Positions 37,801-46,160 of a DNA stretch of 64,000 nt are shown here, in pieces (within the stretch, counting starts at the first letter, position 1; every line of letters begins with the position of its first letter). A program made the translations under genes and the position numbers. Under the pieces are notes generated by a model. It ran no database searches. It was not told the origin of the DNA and worked only from the letters and a program-made list of their open reading frames with translations. The stretch is from NCBI GenBank assembly GCA_016708955.1, contig JADJES010000001.1, positions 372,001 to 436,000 of the forward strand. The letters run 5' to 3'. Source of the DNA: Nitrosomonas sp. (GTDB taxonomy: Bacteria > Pseudomonadota > Gammaproteobacteria > Burkholderiales > Nitrosomonadaceae).

Positions 37801-37925
37801 CACCCTCACCTGTAGCAGGAATGGTGACAGTGATACATCCAACAACAGGTCAAAATATCACAGTGCCATTTTTGATTGGAGCAAGCCAAGATTCTCCTTT
37901 AGAAGGATCGTCACCTAGCCTATAG
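34866..37925 (+). CDS. pilY1: Type IV pilus tip adhesin PilY1
   Basis: About 1019-aa exported protein with a signal peptide, an N-terminal von Willebrand-like region (about 45-330) and a C-terminal PilY1 beta-propeller (about 500-950) with GDIVHSRPVAVDYGG, FYGASDGMLHAINGNQ and YAADTGGNLYRVTIG. The first VWA metal motif, normally DxSxS, is DNTAN (LIVLDNTANWN), so the classical metal site is altered. I prefer ATG 34866 (GAGAGG before it) to 34854. It sits at the pilus tip with the minor pilins encoded upstream. Confidence 0.9.
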   Translation: MLTPSKNNLLIAIILSFFSTISVAEDIDLFTGVAPPVSTDIPNILIVLDNTANWNAAFINEINALSTALSGLTVNKFRVGLMMFSETGAGNSNPDGGYVRAAIRLMDANNKPIYQNLVNSLHILNDKSNGGKLGLTMAEAYYYFSGAGAYAGIANKDKRDYTGNTSGASASNAVYALSGNALSSSSDTGYESPVSSGCQKNFIIYISNGPVQDNASDTSTANSKLSAAGGNTAEIALSPSGSQSGVADEWARFMATTASTKITTYTVDVDPGTTGQGPGFTALLKSMATQGKGKYFSVNSSVNSGAQIADALNQIFTEIQAVNTVFASASLPVSVNTQGTYLNQIFVGMFRPDANANPRWAGNLKQYQFKPSLINNTVAISLADADGVLAINKNTGFITQCARSFWTPSTTSMDTYWSFAPQGSCTTIANSDQSNTPDGDIVEKGAAGYMLRATAPASRIVKTCDPASCTGLSNFDNANTSITQTLLGVANSTERTNLINWVRGQDVKEENTNTNTTEMRPSAHGDIVHSRPVAVDYGGGTGVVVFYGASDGMLHAINGNQSSSIGSYPAGSELWSFVAPEHYGQLKRIYDNSPAITLPSVNDATAKPYFFDGRITAYKSGSTVWIYAAQRRGGRMIYAFDASTPTSPSLKWRQGCPNLTNDTGCTSASFSGIGQTWSAAVNLKSSGYVSGSTPLPMLIFGGGYDTCEDGSSGSDLNTCSAPKGNKIFVLDANSGTLLTTLSTDRSVVGDVTVVPNTVTGLAEYAYAADTGGNLYRVTIGSAAPASWTITKIASLGCSTTDCPGGVANRKFMFAPEVVVSPDYNIILIGSGDREHPLLSHTTTTSVDNAFFMIKDKPSDAAWWSSETGSCQSLALACINSLLAIDPDSTLLPTESQLAAKKGWYMPFGAAGTSHDKEQVVTSAVAVMGVVTFSTHTPTPPDPNICGSNLGLARVYNLGFMDGRPVGTTRFVPITGGGLPPSPVAGMVTVIHPTTGQNITVPFLIGASQDSPLEGSSPSL

Positions 37926-37980
37926 CATCCCCACTACTTATAAAGGTCGGGCTTATTGGTATCTTCAACATTAATATAAA

Positions 37981-38556
37981 ATGATTAGATTGAGAATTAT
38001 TTCTACAGACCAGATGGTTCAAAGTTGCCGTGGCGTGACCTTAATTGAGCTGCTGGTCGCACTGTCGGTATTTTCCATTTTATTGACCGTTGGCGTACCG
38101 TCTTTCAGTCAATTTACTACGAGTACTCGCCTAAGTGGTTATGCTAACACGCTATTCTCACATATGGCATTGGCTAGATCGGAAGCGGTAAAACGTAATG
38201 CGCGTGTTGTTATCTGTAAAAGTTCTGATGGTTCAACATGCACCAGTTTGGGTAACTGGAGCCAAGGGTGGATTGTGTTTGCTGATTTAGACAATAATGC
38301 AAGTGCTAATGCTGGCGAGCAGATAATTACTACGATGTCTGCATTATCAACTGGCTTTAGTTTATCTGGGAATACTAATGTCAGTAGTTATATTTCTTAT
38401 GATGCACAAGGAATCCCAAAGCTTACCACTGGTGGGTTTCAATCTGGCACAATCACGCTTTGCCCAGCTGCGCCAGCAGCATCCGGTAATGGGCGCGATA
38501 TCATATTAAGCAGCAGTGGCAGATCGCGCATCGCCAAGATCACCACCTGCTCATGA
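37981..38556 (+). CDS. fimT: FimT/GspH-type minor pilin
   Basis: 191-aa pseudopilin with leader RG/VTLIELLVALSVFSILLTVGVP, a GspH/FimT domain (ALARSEAVKRNARVVICKSS, GWIVFADLDNNASANAGEQ) and a C-terminal disulfide candidate. In other bacteria FimT helps natural transformation by binding DNA. It lies 55 nt downstream of pilY1, at the end of the pilus operon, and is convergent with phoU. Confidence 0.88.
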   Translation: MIRLRIISTDQMVQSCRGVTLIELLVALSVFSILLTVGVPSFSQFTTSTRLSGYANTLFSHMALARSEAVKRNARVVICKSSDGSTCTSLGNWSQGWIVFADLDNNASANAGEQIITTMSALSTGFSLSGNTNVSSYISYDAQGIPKLTTGGFQSGTITLCPAAPAASGNGRDIILSSSGRSRIAKITTCS

Positions 38557-38619
38557 CTTGAATATCCTGATTGATAGGGTAGAGTAGGCTGAATCCGCAA
38601 ATAATCTGACAGAAATGTG

Positions 38620-39327
38620 TTATTCCCGAATTTCCTGTTCAATCTGGTCGGCTGTTACATGGCGGACATCCTTGCCCTTTACCATGTAAACAACATACTC
38701 GGACATGTTTTTTGCATGATCGCCAATACGCTCGATTGCTTTGGCGATAAACACTATCTCTAGGCAAGTGGAGATTTTTCTTGGGTCTTCCATCATGAAC
38801 GTAATCAATTGCCGTAAGATGGAACGAAATTCCTCATCTACAAATTCGTCCTGCCGTACAATTTGCGCGGCTGCATTCAAGTCTAACCGGGCAAAGGAAT
38901 CAAGTGCCTTATGCAGCATGTCCATAGCAATACTGGCGACATGCTTGATTTCAATAAAGCGTGGAATATGCATACGATCTGTTGAATAGATCAATTTCGC
39001 CATACGTGCAATTTTCGCAGCTTCGTCACCAATACGCTCCAAATCAGTAATGGTTTTAATAACCATCATGATCATACGTAAATCACCTGCGGTCGGCTGC
39101 CTGCGCGCAATGATCTGATTGCAGATCTCATCAATCGATACTTCCATTGAGTTAACGCGATGGTCACGCGCAATGACCTGATCAATCAATTCTTCATTAC
39201 CGCTTGTCAACGCCTCAATAGCATGCTCGATTTGTTCTTCAACAAAACCACCCATTTGCAAAACACGTGTGCGCACTTCTTCAAGATCAGCATCAAACTG
39301 CTTGGAAATATGTTCTTTGGTTACCAT
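38620..39327 (-). CDS. phoU: Phosphate signalling protein PhoU
   Basis: 235-aa two-domain helical protein with duplicated metal-binding motifs (DLERIGDEAAKIARM and AIERIGDHAKNMSEYVVYMVKG). It modulates PhoR and phosphate uptake through PstSCAB. No pst genes are adjacent, so phoU is separated from its usual operon here. Length is standard. Confidence 0.95.
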   Translation of the reverse strand: MVTKEHISKQFDADLEEVRTRVLQMGGFVEEQIEHAIEALTSGNEELIDQVIARDHRVNSMEVSIDEICNQIIARRQPTAGDLRMIMMVIKTITDLERIGDEAAKIARMAKLIYSTDRMHIPRFIEIKHVASIAMDMLHKALDSFARLDLNAAAQIVRQDEFVDEEFRSILRQLITFMMEDPRKISTCLEIVFIAKAIERIGDHAKNMSEYVVYMVKGKDVRHVTADQIEQEIRE

Positions 39328-39397
39328 GGCGTGCCTTTTGTTGGTATGGACTATGTGATGAGTAAATTTTGCAACAGATAAATATTAGCATTATAAA

Positions 39398-40057
39398 TCA
39401 GATAGTAATTGTCCGCACCCCATTATCAGTTCCCAATAATAAAGTATCTGCTGAACGCCGGGCAAAAAGACCATTTGTTACAACACCCGTAATCTGATTC
39501 AGTGTCGCTTCCAGTTCAACCGGATTCAAAATTTGCAAGTTATGTACATCAAGAATCACATTGCCATTATCAGTGACAAATCCCTTGCGTAAAGCTGGCT
39601 GTCCTCCGAGGTGCACAATTTCACGTGCGACATAGCTGCGTGCCATGGGTATGACCTCAACGGGTAATGGAAAGTTGCCAAGGACACTTACCAGTTTGCT
39701 TTGGTCTGTAATGCAGATAAATTTGCGCGCGACAGCGGCCACAATTTTTTCCCGCGTTAAAGCACCGCCGCCACCTTTAATCATATGCAAATGCTCAGTA
39801 ATTTCATCCGCACCGTCTACATAAACGGGCAAATCAATGACATTATTGAGATCAAGTACTTCGATACCGCAACTCTTCAGGCGCTGAGCAGTCACATCCG
39901 AACTTGCGACAGCACCTTCAATTTTATTTTTTATTTTAGACAGCTCTTCGATAAAGTAATTGGCGGTAGAACCTGTGCCCACCCCAACAATACAACCAAC
40001 CGGAATATGCTGGATTGCAGCTGCTGCTGCAGCGCGTTTTTGTTCGTCTTGTGTCAT
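39398..40057 (-). CDS. rpiA: Ribose-5-phosphate isomerase A
   Basis: 219-aa enzyme interconverting ribose 5-phosphate and ribulose 5-phosphate in the pentose phosphate and Calvin pathways. Motifs: GVGTGSTANYFIEEL, VYVDGADEITEHLHMIKGGGGALTREKI and the C-terminal GVVTNGLFARRSADTLLLGT. Length matches E. coli RpiA. Its upstream side runs into the A-rich tract. Confidence 0.96.
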   Translation of the reverse strand: MTQDEQKRAAAAAAIQHIPVGCIVGVGTGSTANYFIEELSKIKNKIEGAVASSDVTAQRLKSCGIEVLDLNNVIDLPVYVDGADEITEHLHMIKGGGGALTREKIVAAVARKFICITDQSKLVSVLGNFPLPVEVIPMARSYVAREIVHLGGQPALRKGFVTDNGNVILDVHNLQILNPVELEATLNQITGVVTNGLFARRSADTLLLGTDNGVRTITI

Positions 40058-40084
40058 TATGGCCTTATGTTGACAAAAAATTAA

Positions 40085-40745
<661 letters not shown>

Positions 40746-40747
40746 TG

Positions 40748-41860
40748 TTAGAAAAACGGATCAAACCCAGATGAGGGAATCCGGTAGCCTTTGAGCCATG
40801 ATTTGAACTGTTTTACATCATTGAATAGCATCAAGTCATGTTGAATGCGGTTAATTTGATTTCGTAACGTTCGCATGTCTTCATTCAACAGAGCAAACAC
40901 CCGTTTGGGCGTCAAGTGCGCATACGGTGCAAGCCCAGTCATTCGCCTGATGTCCAATTCCATATGCATCACTTCTTGCTGAAGTTCTTCCAATTGGTTC
41001 TGCAAGATTTTGTTGTAATGCTTTAAGCGATCGTCGGCAATATTGTTAATTTTGCTTTGATCAATTTGCTCGACATTCAGTTGTAATTCGAGCAGTTGCA
41101 ACAAATCTCTTTTTCCATAAGCAACCGTTACTTTCTGCATTAATTCGGTTTTACGTTCTCGCTCCGCTGGATCCAGCTCTCGATCCGGATGCAGCACTGC
41201 TACCAGTTGCCGGTAAACTGCTTGGATCGATTTGCTGACGTTGGCCTCCTCTTCCTGCTCACGTGCTTCCTTCTCCAATTGTTTGGCGGATTTTTTTCGC
41301 TTGGAGCGGGACTCTTGGGCCTGTTTATGCCGCTCCTGCATTTTCTCAGCCAAGCGCGCCGCCATTTCTTCAGGATCGGAATAGTCAAATTCATCATCGT
41401 CCAGTTCAACACCGAATTCCTGTTCGAACATAGATTTAAAATATTCACTGGCCATTTCATCGGCTTCCTGAACTGCAGCATCGTAATCCTGCTCGCTGTA
41501 ACAATCATAAAGCGGCTTTAAATCCTCGCGCCCGTGTTGACCGATCAGCTCCTCGCATATACTGGTAATCAGGTGTGCGATTTTATCTCGCTGGTTGTGA
41601 GCGAGTTTTTGGGTTGTATACAAAGCATCCAGCATCACCACCATATCTGCTTGATGATTGCGGAACGTATCGCGTAACGGAGTCAGTTTTCCGGCAATTT
41701 CCTGTTGGAATTGAGGAATCACCTCCTGCCATGTGGCCAATAGTTTCTTCTGAGTATCAATTTTCTGAATCAATCCATTGAATTTTTTCTGTGCGGCAGA
41801 AAGGTTGGTCTCGTGCTGGGTTTCTTCAATGCGAACGGCTTTAATTTTGTGATGTGGCAT
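40748..41860 (-). CDS. J-domain-like protein with coiled coils
   Basis: 370-aa cytoplasmic protein, highly charged and mostly helical. An acidic region is at about 150-180 and a basic coil (HKQAQESRSKRKKSAKQL) at about 185-215. It is followed by a J-like segment, VYRQLVAVLHPDRELDPAER, where HPD is the DnaK-contacting motif. The C-terminal 130 residues are another coil. Related proteins are annotated as DnaJ-like molecular chaperones in betaproteobacteria. The J domain is in the middle and there is no zinc finger, so this is a type III co-chaperone at best. Confidence 0.75.
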   Translation of the reverse strand: MPHHKIKAVRIEETQHETNLSAAQKKFNGLIQKIDTQKKLLATWQEVIPQFQQEIAGKLTPLRDTFRNHQADMVVMLDALYTTQKLAHNQRDKIAHLITSICEELIGQHGREDLKPLYDCYSEQDYDAAVQEADEMASEYFKSMFEQEFGVELDDDEFDYSDPEEMAARLAEKMQERHKQAQESRSKRKKSAKQLEKEAREQEEEANVSKSIQAVYRQLVAVLHPDRELDPAERERKTELMQKVTVAYGKRDLLQLLELQLNVEQIDQSKINNIADDRLKHYNKILQNQLEELQQEVMHMELDIRRMTGLAPYAHLTPKRVFALLNEDMRTLRNQINRIQHDLMLFNDVKQFKSWLKGYRIPSSGFDPFF

Positions 41861-42038
41861 AACATGATGCGGAGCAGAAGTAAATGTGTGAAATTTTAAC
41901 CTAATGCGCCGGATTATTATTTAAAAATCTGACATCTTGGATGTTATCAGATGCAAGTAGCGAAGTTTTTCTCACAGTTCCGCCACTTCAATTCCAACGT
42001 GCGATCCAAAAATATGGTAATCGTTTGATAAGAAGAAC

Positions 42039-42404
42039 CTAATTGTGTGGCTTGAGAACTGCAATATGCTTAATCAAACCATCCGGAGTGAAGTAAATGC
42101 GCTCTAATCCTTGCCGTATCACCCTTTCACCGGAAGATCCATCCAATCCGGTCATTACAAACGCAAATTCCACACCGTTATCTTCAATGCCCCGATATTC
42201 TGCCACTTCCCAATGCGCATCGGAGAAACGGGTGAAGAAACTGGCCATCATGGCATGAATCGCCGTACTGCCTTTGTATTCGCCGAAATAGGCGGAATGG
42301 TAGGTGGCGTCGTCAGCGAACAAGGGTTGAATAAATGGGAGATTGTGATCGTTGGATAACGTCACATAGTTTCTTGTCAGTTCAATAAGTTTATCGGTAT
42401 CCAT
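42039..42404 (-). CDS. NTF2-like/SnoaL-type protein
   Basis: 121-aa protein with the alpha-plus-beta cone fold pattern: N-terminal helix with LIELTRNYVTLSNDHNLPFI, FADDATYHSAYFGEYKG, then strands with HWEVAEYRGIEDNGVEFAFV. SnoaL-like proteins bind small hydrophobic ligands or act as isomerases. No specific function can be assigned. It lies 44 nt downstream of yaaA, on the same strand. Confidence 0.75.
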   Translation of the reverse strand: MDTDKLIELTRNYVTLSNDHNLPFIQPLFADDATYHSAYFGEYKGSTAIHAMMASFFTRFSDAHWEVAEYRGIEDNGVEFAFVMTGLDGSSGERVIRQGLERIYFTPDGLIKHIAVLKPHN

Positions 42405-42448
42405 CGCATTTTATCTGTCAAAAACTTCACAAAACTGCTCGCTAAGAA

Positions 42449-43234
42449 TCACTTTGATTGGGATTCCGCGCGGGTGAAAATCCACTCATCCCGGCTGCTG
42501 GCATCTTCACTAAACTGGTAACCTGCAAAATCAAAGTGCTTGATATCCTCTGAGTTCGTGAGTTTGTTCTGGATGATATAGCGGCTCATCAAGCCACGCG
42601 CTTTTTTGGCGAAGAAACTGATGATTTTGTACACGCCATTTTTTTCATCTTTGAAAACCGGAGTGATAACGCGCGCGTTTAATTTGTCCTTCCGCACGGA
42701 CTGGAAATATTCAATGGAAGCCAGGTTGATCAGAATATCAGTTTTTTGTTTTTGCAAATCCTGATTGAGCGCTTGGGTGATTTTATCCCCCCAGAATTCA
42801 TAAAGATTATTGCCACGCGAATTCTTAAACTGAGTTCCCATTTCCAGCCGGTAAGCCTGCATAAGATCCAGCGGGCGCAACACGCCATACAATCCGGACA
42901 GAATGCGTAAATGATCCTGCGCAAAAGCCAAATCAGCAGCGGTCAGTGTATCCACATCCAAACCTGTGTAAACATCTCCTTTGAAAGCGAGCACTGCCTG
43001 TTTGGCATTTTTCATGTCAAATGGGCGCTTCCAGGCGAAATAGCGGTTTGAATTCAGAACAGCGAGCTTAGGGCTGATCGACATCAACTTGCCGACTTGA
43101 TCCGGTTCCAGTTTTCTGAGTTGGCCGATCAATTCGGCTGAATCATCGAGAAAACCAGGCTGCGTATGTTCCTGGGTGATAGCTGGCGTTTCAAAATCCA
43201 GTGTTTTTGCTGGCGAAATAACAATAATCATCAT
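42449..43234 (-). CDS. yaaA: Peroxide stress protein YaaA
   Basis: 261-aa YaaA/DUF328 protein, which lowers free iron during peroxide stress in E. coli and binds DNA. Typical segments are ISPAKTLDFE at the N-terminus, LRILSGLYGVLRPLDLMQAYRLE, and FFAKKARGLMSRYIIQN near the C-terminus. Two Met codons (43234, 43231) are equally possible starts. Confidence 0.94.
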   Translation of the reverse strand: MMIIVISPAKTLDFETPAITQEHTQPGFLDDSAELIGQLRKLEPDQVGKLMSISPKLAVLNSNRYFAWKRPFDMKNAKQAVLAFKGDVYTGLDVDTLTAADLAFAQDHLRILSGLYGVLRPLDLMQAYRLEMGTQFKNSRGNNLYEFWGDKITQALNQDLQKQKTDILINLASIEYFQSVRKDKLNARVITPVFKDEKNGVYKIISFFAKKARGLMSRYIIQNKLTNSEDIKHFDFAGYQFSEDASSRDEWIFTRAESQSK

Positions 43235-43301
43235 TCATCCTGAAATATAGAAAATGTTATCAGATTTCCGCATTGAATAACGGTGAGCTCTGATTCTTTA
43301 A

Positions 43302-43441
43302 CAGGCCGTTGAAAAACGTTTTCGAGGCAGCCGATGCAAGGCAAAAACAGGCGAAAAAGCGCAGTTTATGCTTAATAAATGAGTATTTTGAATCTTTTTT
43401 TAACACCGCAGCGGCAACGCAGATAGTTTTTCAACAGCCTG
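43302..43441. mobile_element. 140-bp MITE, copy 1
   Basis: Non-coding 140-bp unit with terminal inverted repeats CAGGCCGTTGAAAAAC and GTTTTTCAACAGCCTG (one mismatch), flanked by TTAA on both sides (43298-43301 and 43442-43445). An inner pair of AAAAACAGGC-type arms makes the unit foldable. The second copy at 47149-47288 has the same length. A YTAR-like 4-bp duplication fits mobilisation by an IS5-family transposase; that link is inference. Confidence 0.8.
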
Positions 43442-43499
43442 TTAAGTTGTGCATGATCCCATGATAGGATGGTCCGGTATACACAGCGCTTAATCGACT

Positions 43500-44675
43500 A
43501 TGAACATTGTTCCAAAAATTCTAACGTTACATACCGACATGCGCCGCTGGCGCAGGCAAATACACCAATATCCGGAAACCGCATTTGAAGAAACCGCAAC
43601 GGCGCAGTTGATAGCTGAGAAATTGCAACAAGCCGGTATCGAAGTGCATCAGGGTTTGGCCAAAACCGGCATTGTCGGAGTTTTGCGCCGCGGCAACAGT
43701 ACCAACAGCATAGCCCTGCGCGCCGATATGGATGCGCTATTTATCCAAGAGCAAAACCGCTTCGAACATGCATCCTGTAACAGCGGGAAAATGCATGCCT
43801 GCGGTCACGACGGGCACTGCGCCATGCTGCTCGGTGCAGCCCATTACTTGGCCCGCCACGGCCGTTTTTACGGGACTGTTTATTTTATTTTTCAGCCAGC
43901 GGAAGAATGCCGCGCCGGTGCTCACCAAATGATCAGCGAAGGCTTGTTCGAACAATTTCCGGCGCAACGGGTTTTTGGCATGCATAATTTTCCGGATATT
44001 CCGGTTGGACATTTCGCGGTGAAAGCCGGGCCCATGATGGCCTCGTTCGATTGCTTTGAAATCAATCTGAGCGGTCAAGCAACGCATGCCGCGATGCCGC
44101 ACTTGGGCAACGATGTTCTGGTCGCCGCGGCGCATTTGGTTACCCAATTACAAACCATTGTCAGCCGCCAGATTGATCCCGCCGATGCCGCGGTGGTCAG
44201 CGTCACCCAGATTCATGGCGGCAATACCTGGAATGCGCTGCCAGATTCCGCTGTGGTGCGCGGAACATTCCGCAGCTTTAAGAATTCAGTGAGAGAACAA
44301 CTGGAACAAAGCATCAGCCATCTTGCCCGGAGCGTTGCACACGGTTTTGGGATTCATGCCGACATTCGCTTTAATCCTGAAAACCCCGGCTATCCGGTTA
44401 CAGTCAACAGCCCGAGTGAGACCGCCAGCGCGATCCGCGCTGCTACCGCTGTCGCCGGTGAACATTGCGTCAACACCGCACCAACCCCCAGCATGGGCGC
44501 CGAGGATTTTGCTTTTATGCTGCAACAAAAGCCAGGCTGTTATATCTGGATCGGCAATGGCAGTTCGGAGGGTGGCTGTCTGTTACATAATCCGAACTAC
44601 GATTTTAACGATGAGATATTACCGCTTGGTGCTGCCTATTGGGTCAAACTGGTTGAAAATGAACTGCCTGATTAG
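43500..44675 (+). CDS. M20-family amidohydrolase
   Basis: 391-aa metal-dependent amidase/carboxypeptidase of the M20D type (hippurate hydrolase, IAA-amino acid hydrolase and N-acyl-amino acid amidohydrolase relatives). Metal ligands are in HACGHDGHCAMLLG and FQPAEECRAGAHQM, and the C-terminal metal His is in EGGCLLHNPNYDFND. The dimerisation domain with THAAMPHLGNDVL is in the middle. The substrate is unknown. It stands alone between the MITE and the toxin-antitoxin pair. Confidence 0.88.
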   Translation: MNIVPKILTLHTDMRRWRRQIHQYPETAFEETATAQLIAEKLQQAGIEVHQGLAKTGIVGVLRRGNSTNSIALRADMDALFIQEQNRFEHASCNSGKMHACGHDGHCAMLLGAAHYLARHGRFYGTVYFIFQPAEECRAGAHQMISEGLFEQFPAQRVFGMHNFPDIPVGHFAVKAGPMMASFDCFEINLSGQATHAAMPHLGNDVLVAAAHLVTQLQTIVSRQIDPADAAVVSVTQIHGGNTWNALPDSAVVRGTFRSFKNSVREQLEQSISHLARSVAHGFGIHADIRFNPENPGYPVTVNSPSETASAIRAATAVAGEHCVNTAPTPSMGAEDFAFMLQQKPGCYIWIGNGSSEGGCLLHNPNYDFNDEILPLGAAYWVKLVENELPD

Positions 44676-44763
44676 TCTTTTGTTTTTAAAAGTGGACTCA
44701 ACTTGGAAATGCAATCTTGCTTCGATTGCACAAATTTATTGTTTGATCAGCTTGTCACGATCT

Positions 44764-44791
44764 TTGCGAGACCTTTGTAGAGACCTATAAT
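44764..44791 (+). promoter_or_regulatory. Promoter of the YefM/RelE-type operon
   Basis: TTGCGA (44764-44769), 16-nt spacer, TATAAT (44786-44791), 29 nt before the antitoxin start. AGACC occurs twice within the spacer, as a possible short operator. Confidence 0.6.
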
Positions 44792-44819
44792 TCGGTTTTT
44801 TTAGCTACTTTGGAGAAAT

Positions 44820-45074
44820 ATGAACATGACCTATCGAATACTGACTGAAGTATCTGCCAGCATCTCTGAATTGAAGGCTAATCCAATGAAGGTTGTTGCC
44901 AGCGGCAGTGGCATGCCTATTGCCGTATTGAACCACAATGAACCAGCCTTTTACTGCGTGCCCGCTGCTGCTTATGAAGCAATGATGGAGCTACTTGACG
45001 ATGTAGAACTTCTGAGAATCGTTAAAGAGCGAATGAACGAGCCTGCCACCAAGGCATTGCTTGATGACCTATAA
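44820..45074 (+). CDS. Phd/YefM-type antitoxin
   Basis: 84-aa antitoxin. The Phd/YefM fold is seen in SASISELKANPMKVVASGSGMP and the VLNHNEPAFYCVP strand, followed by a flexible toxin-binding tail with DVELLRIVKERMNEP. GGAG lies 4 nt before ATG 44820; ATG 44826 is an alternative start with better spacing. It overlaps the toxin gene by 11 nt. Such antitoxins repress their own promoter. Confidence 0.88.
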   Translation: MNMTYRILTEVSASISELKANPMKVVASGSGMPIAVLNHNEPAFYCVPAAAYEAMMELLDDVELLRIVKERMNEPATKALLDDL

Positions 45075-45360
45075 GCTGGAATTCAAGGAATCTGCACTCA
45101 AAGAATGGAAAAAATTAGGTCACACCGTTAAAACGCAATTCAAAAAGAAACTCAAAGAACGCTTAGAAAATCCCCACATTCCATCTGCTGCACTATCCGG
45201 TGCAAAGAATATCTACAAGATCAAATTGCGCCAACTTGGCTATCGCCTCGTTTATTCCGTTGAAGACGAAACCATCACTGTAACCGTGATCGCTGTTGGC
45301 AAAGGTGACCGAAATGAAATTTATGATATTGCGCTTTCAAGGATGCATGATAAATCCTGA
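45064..45360 (+). CDS. RelE-family mRNA interferase toxin
   Basis: 98-aa RelE/ParE-superfamily toxin: YKLEFKESALKEWKKL at the N-terminus, PSAALSGAKNIYKIKLRQLGYRLVYSV in the core, and VTVIAVGKGDRNEIYDIA at the end, where RelE toxins carry their catalytic Arg and Tyr. It starts at ATG 45064 within the antitoxin gene, so translation is coupled. It appears intact. Confidence 0.9.
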   Translation: MTYKLEFKESALKEWKKLGHTVKTQFKKKLKERLENPHIPSAALSGAKNIYKIKLRQLGYRLVYSVEDETITVTVIAVGKGDRNEIYDIALSRMHDKS

Positions 45361-45479
45361 GTCATCGCGACGGAATTAACCAATGATTCGCCAGAGACAT
45401 CCTTTGAGGCGAATGGTTATGCATAGTAATTTGAAAAAGGAAATAAGCAATTTTTCGGAATCTGCATACATTTCTTTCA

Positions 45480-45620
45480 GGGCACTTCTAAAAATCCAAA
45501 TTTCGTCACAACACTTTGTTACTCTAAAAAAATGTTTCCTTACATATCATGCGTATGCTGCGTAACCATTTTTTTCTTGTGCCTCGTTTTGTTTAGAACT
45601 TTGAATTTTTAGAAGTGCCC
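45480..45620. mobile_element. 141-bp MITE with 16-bp inverted repeats
   Basis: Perfect inverted repeats GGGCACTTCTAAAAAT (45480-45495) and ATTTTTAGAAGTGCCC (45605-45620) bound a non-coding 141-bp unit. Both flanks read TTTCA (45475-45479 and 45621-45625), a 5-bp target duplication. No transposase is inside. The remaining 45361-45704 sequence holds no other feature. Confidence 0.82.
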
Positions 45621-45704
45621 TTTCAGAAATAAATGCAAAACACAAAACGCGACCACAACGATGGGCAGGGTAATTGTACTATTGAATAGTACGGTACCAG
45701 AGCG

Positions 45705-45950
45705 TTAACTGAATTTGCTGGGTTGCTGGGTTAAGCTGGCTAGAGTTTTTGCCTCTTCCAGCAAATGCCGTAGCGCTTTGTTGACCGCCTCATCATTAGG
45801 GAAAGCCTCTGCAATATCAGGTTCAAGAAGTACCACATTGGTTTCCGCCTTGATACGATTTGCATACTTGCCGCGTACAATTTTACCGAAATCAGACCGC
45901 TTATATTCCGGTCTCAGTTCGTCTGCCATTTCAGGTTCAATCTTCTTCAT
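45705..45950 (-). CDS. Conserved small protein, possible orphan antitoxin
   Basis: 81-aa hydrophilic protein of unknown function. The core ELRPEYKRSDFGKIVRGKYA and the segment VVLLEPDIAEAFPNDEAVNKALR belong to a widespread family of small proteins that often sit beside putative toxins. I chose ATG 45950 because GAGAGG lies 7 nt before it; the frame is open to 46004. No partner gene is adjacent: the flanks are a MITE and REP-like repeats. Confidence 0.6.
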   Translation of the reverse strand: MKKIEPEMADELRPEYKRSDFGKIVRGKYANRIKAETNVVLLEPDIAEAFPNDEAVNKALRHLLEEAKTLASLTQQPSKFS

Positions 45951-46028
45951 AAATTTGCCTCTCAGCATTTGTGGCCAATCGTGCCGATATGATTCTAATT
46001 GCATTTCCTCTTTCCGTATGCAATCCCT

Positions 46029-46160
46029 CTAGTGCCGCAAGAACAATTATTCTTGGTTATAGACCCGACCCCCTTGTTTCTTTGTTTGAAGAATCGGGCA
46101 TTTCTCAATTATCGCGGCCACTAATGCCGCAAGAACAATTATTCTTGGTTATAGACCTGG
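46029..46160. repeat. REP-like repeats, copies A and B
   Basis: Copy B (46098-46160, 63 nt) contains two hairpins, GCGGC/GCCGC and CAAGAA/TTCTTG, followed by TTATAGACCTGG. Copy A (46029-46065) is the right part only. A third copy lies at 48079-48141 with a single difference from copy B. Copy B overlaps the 3' end of rbgA. The units resemble REP sequences, but no REP-associated transposase is present in the window. Confidence 0.65.
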
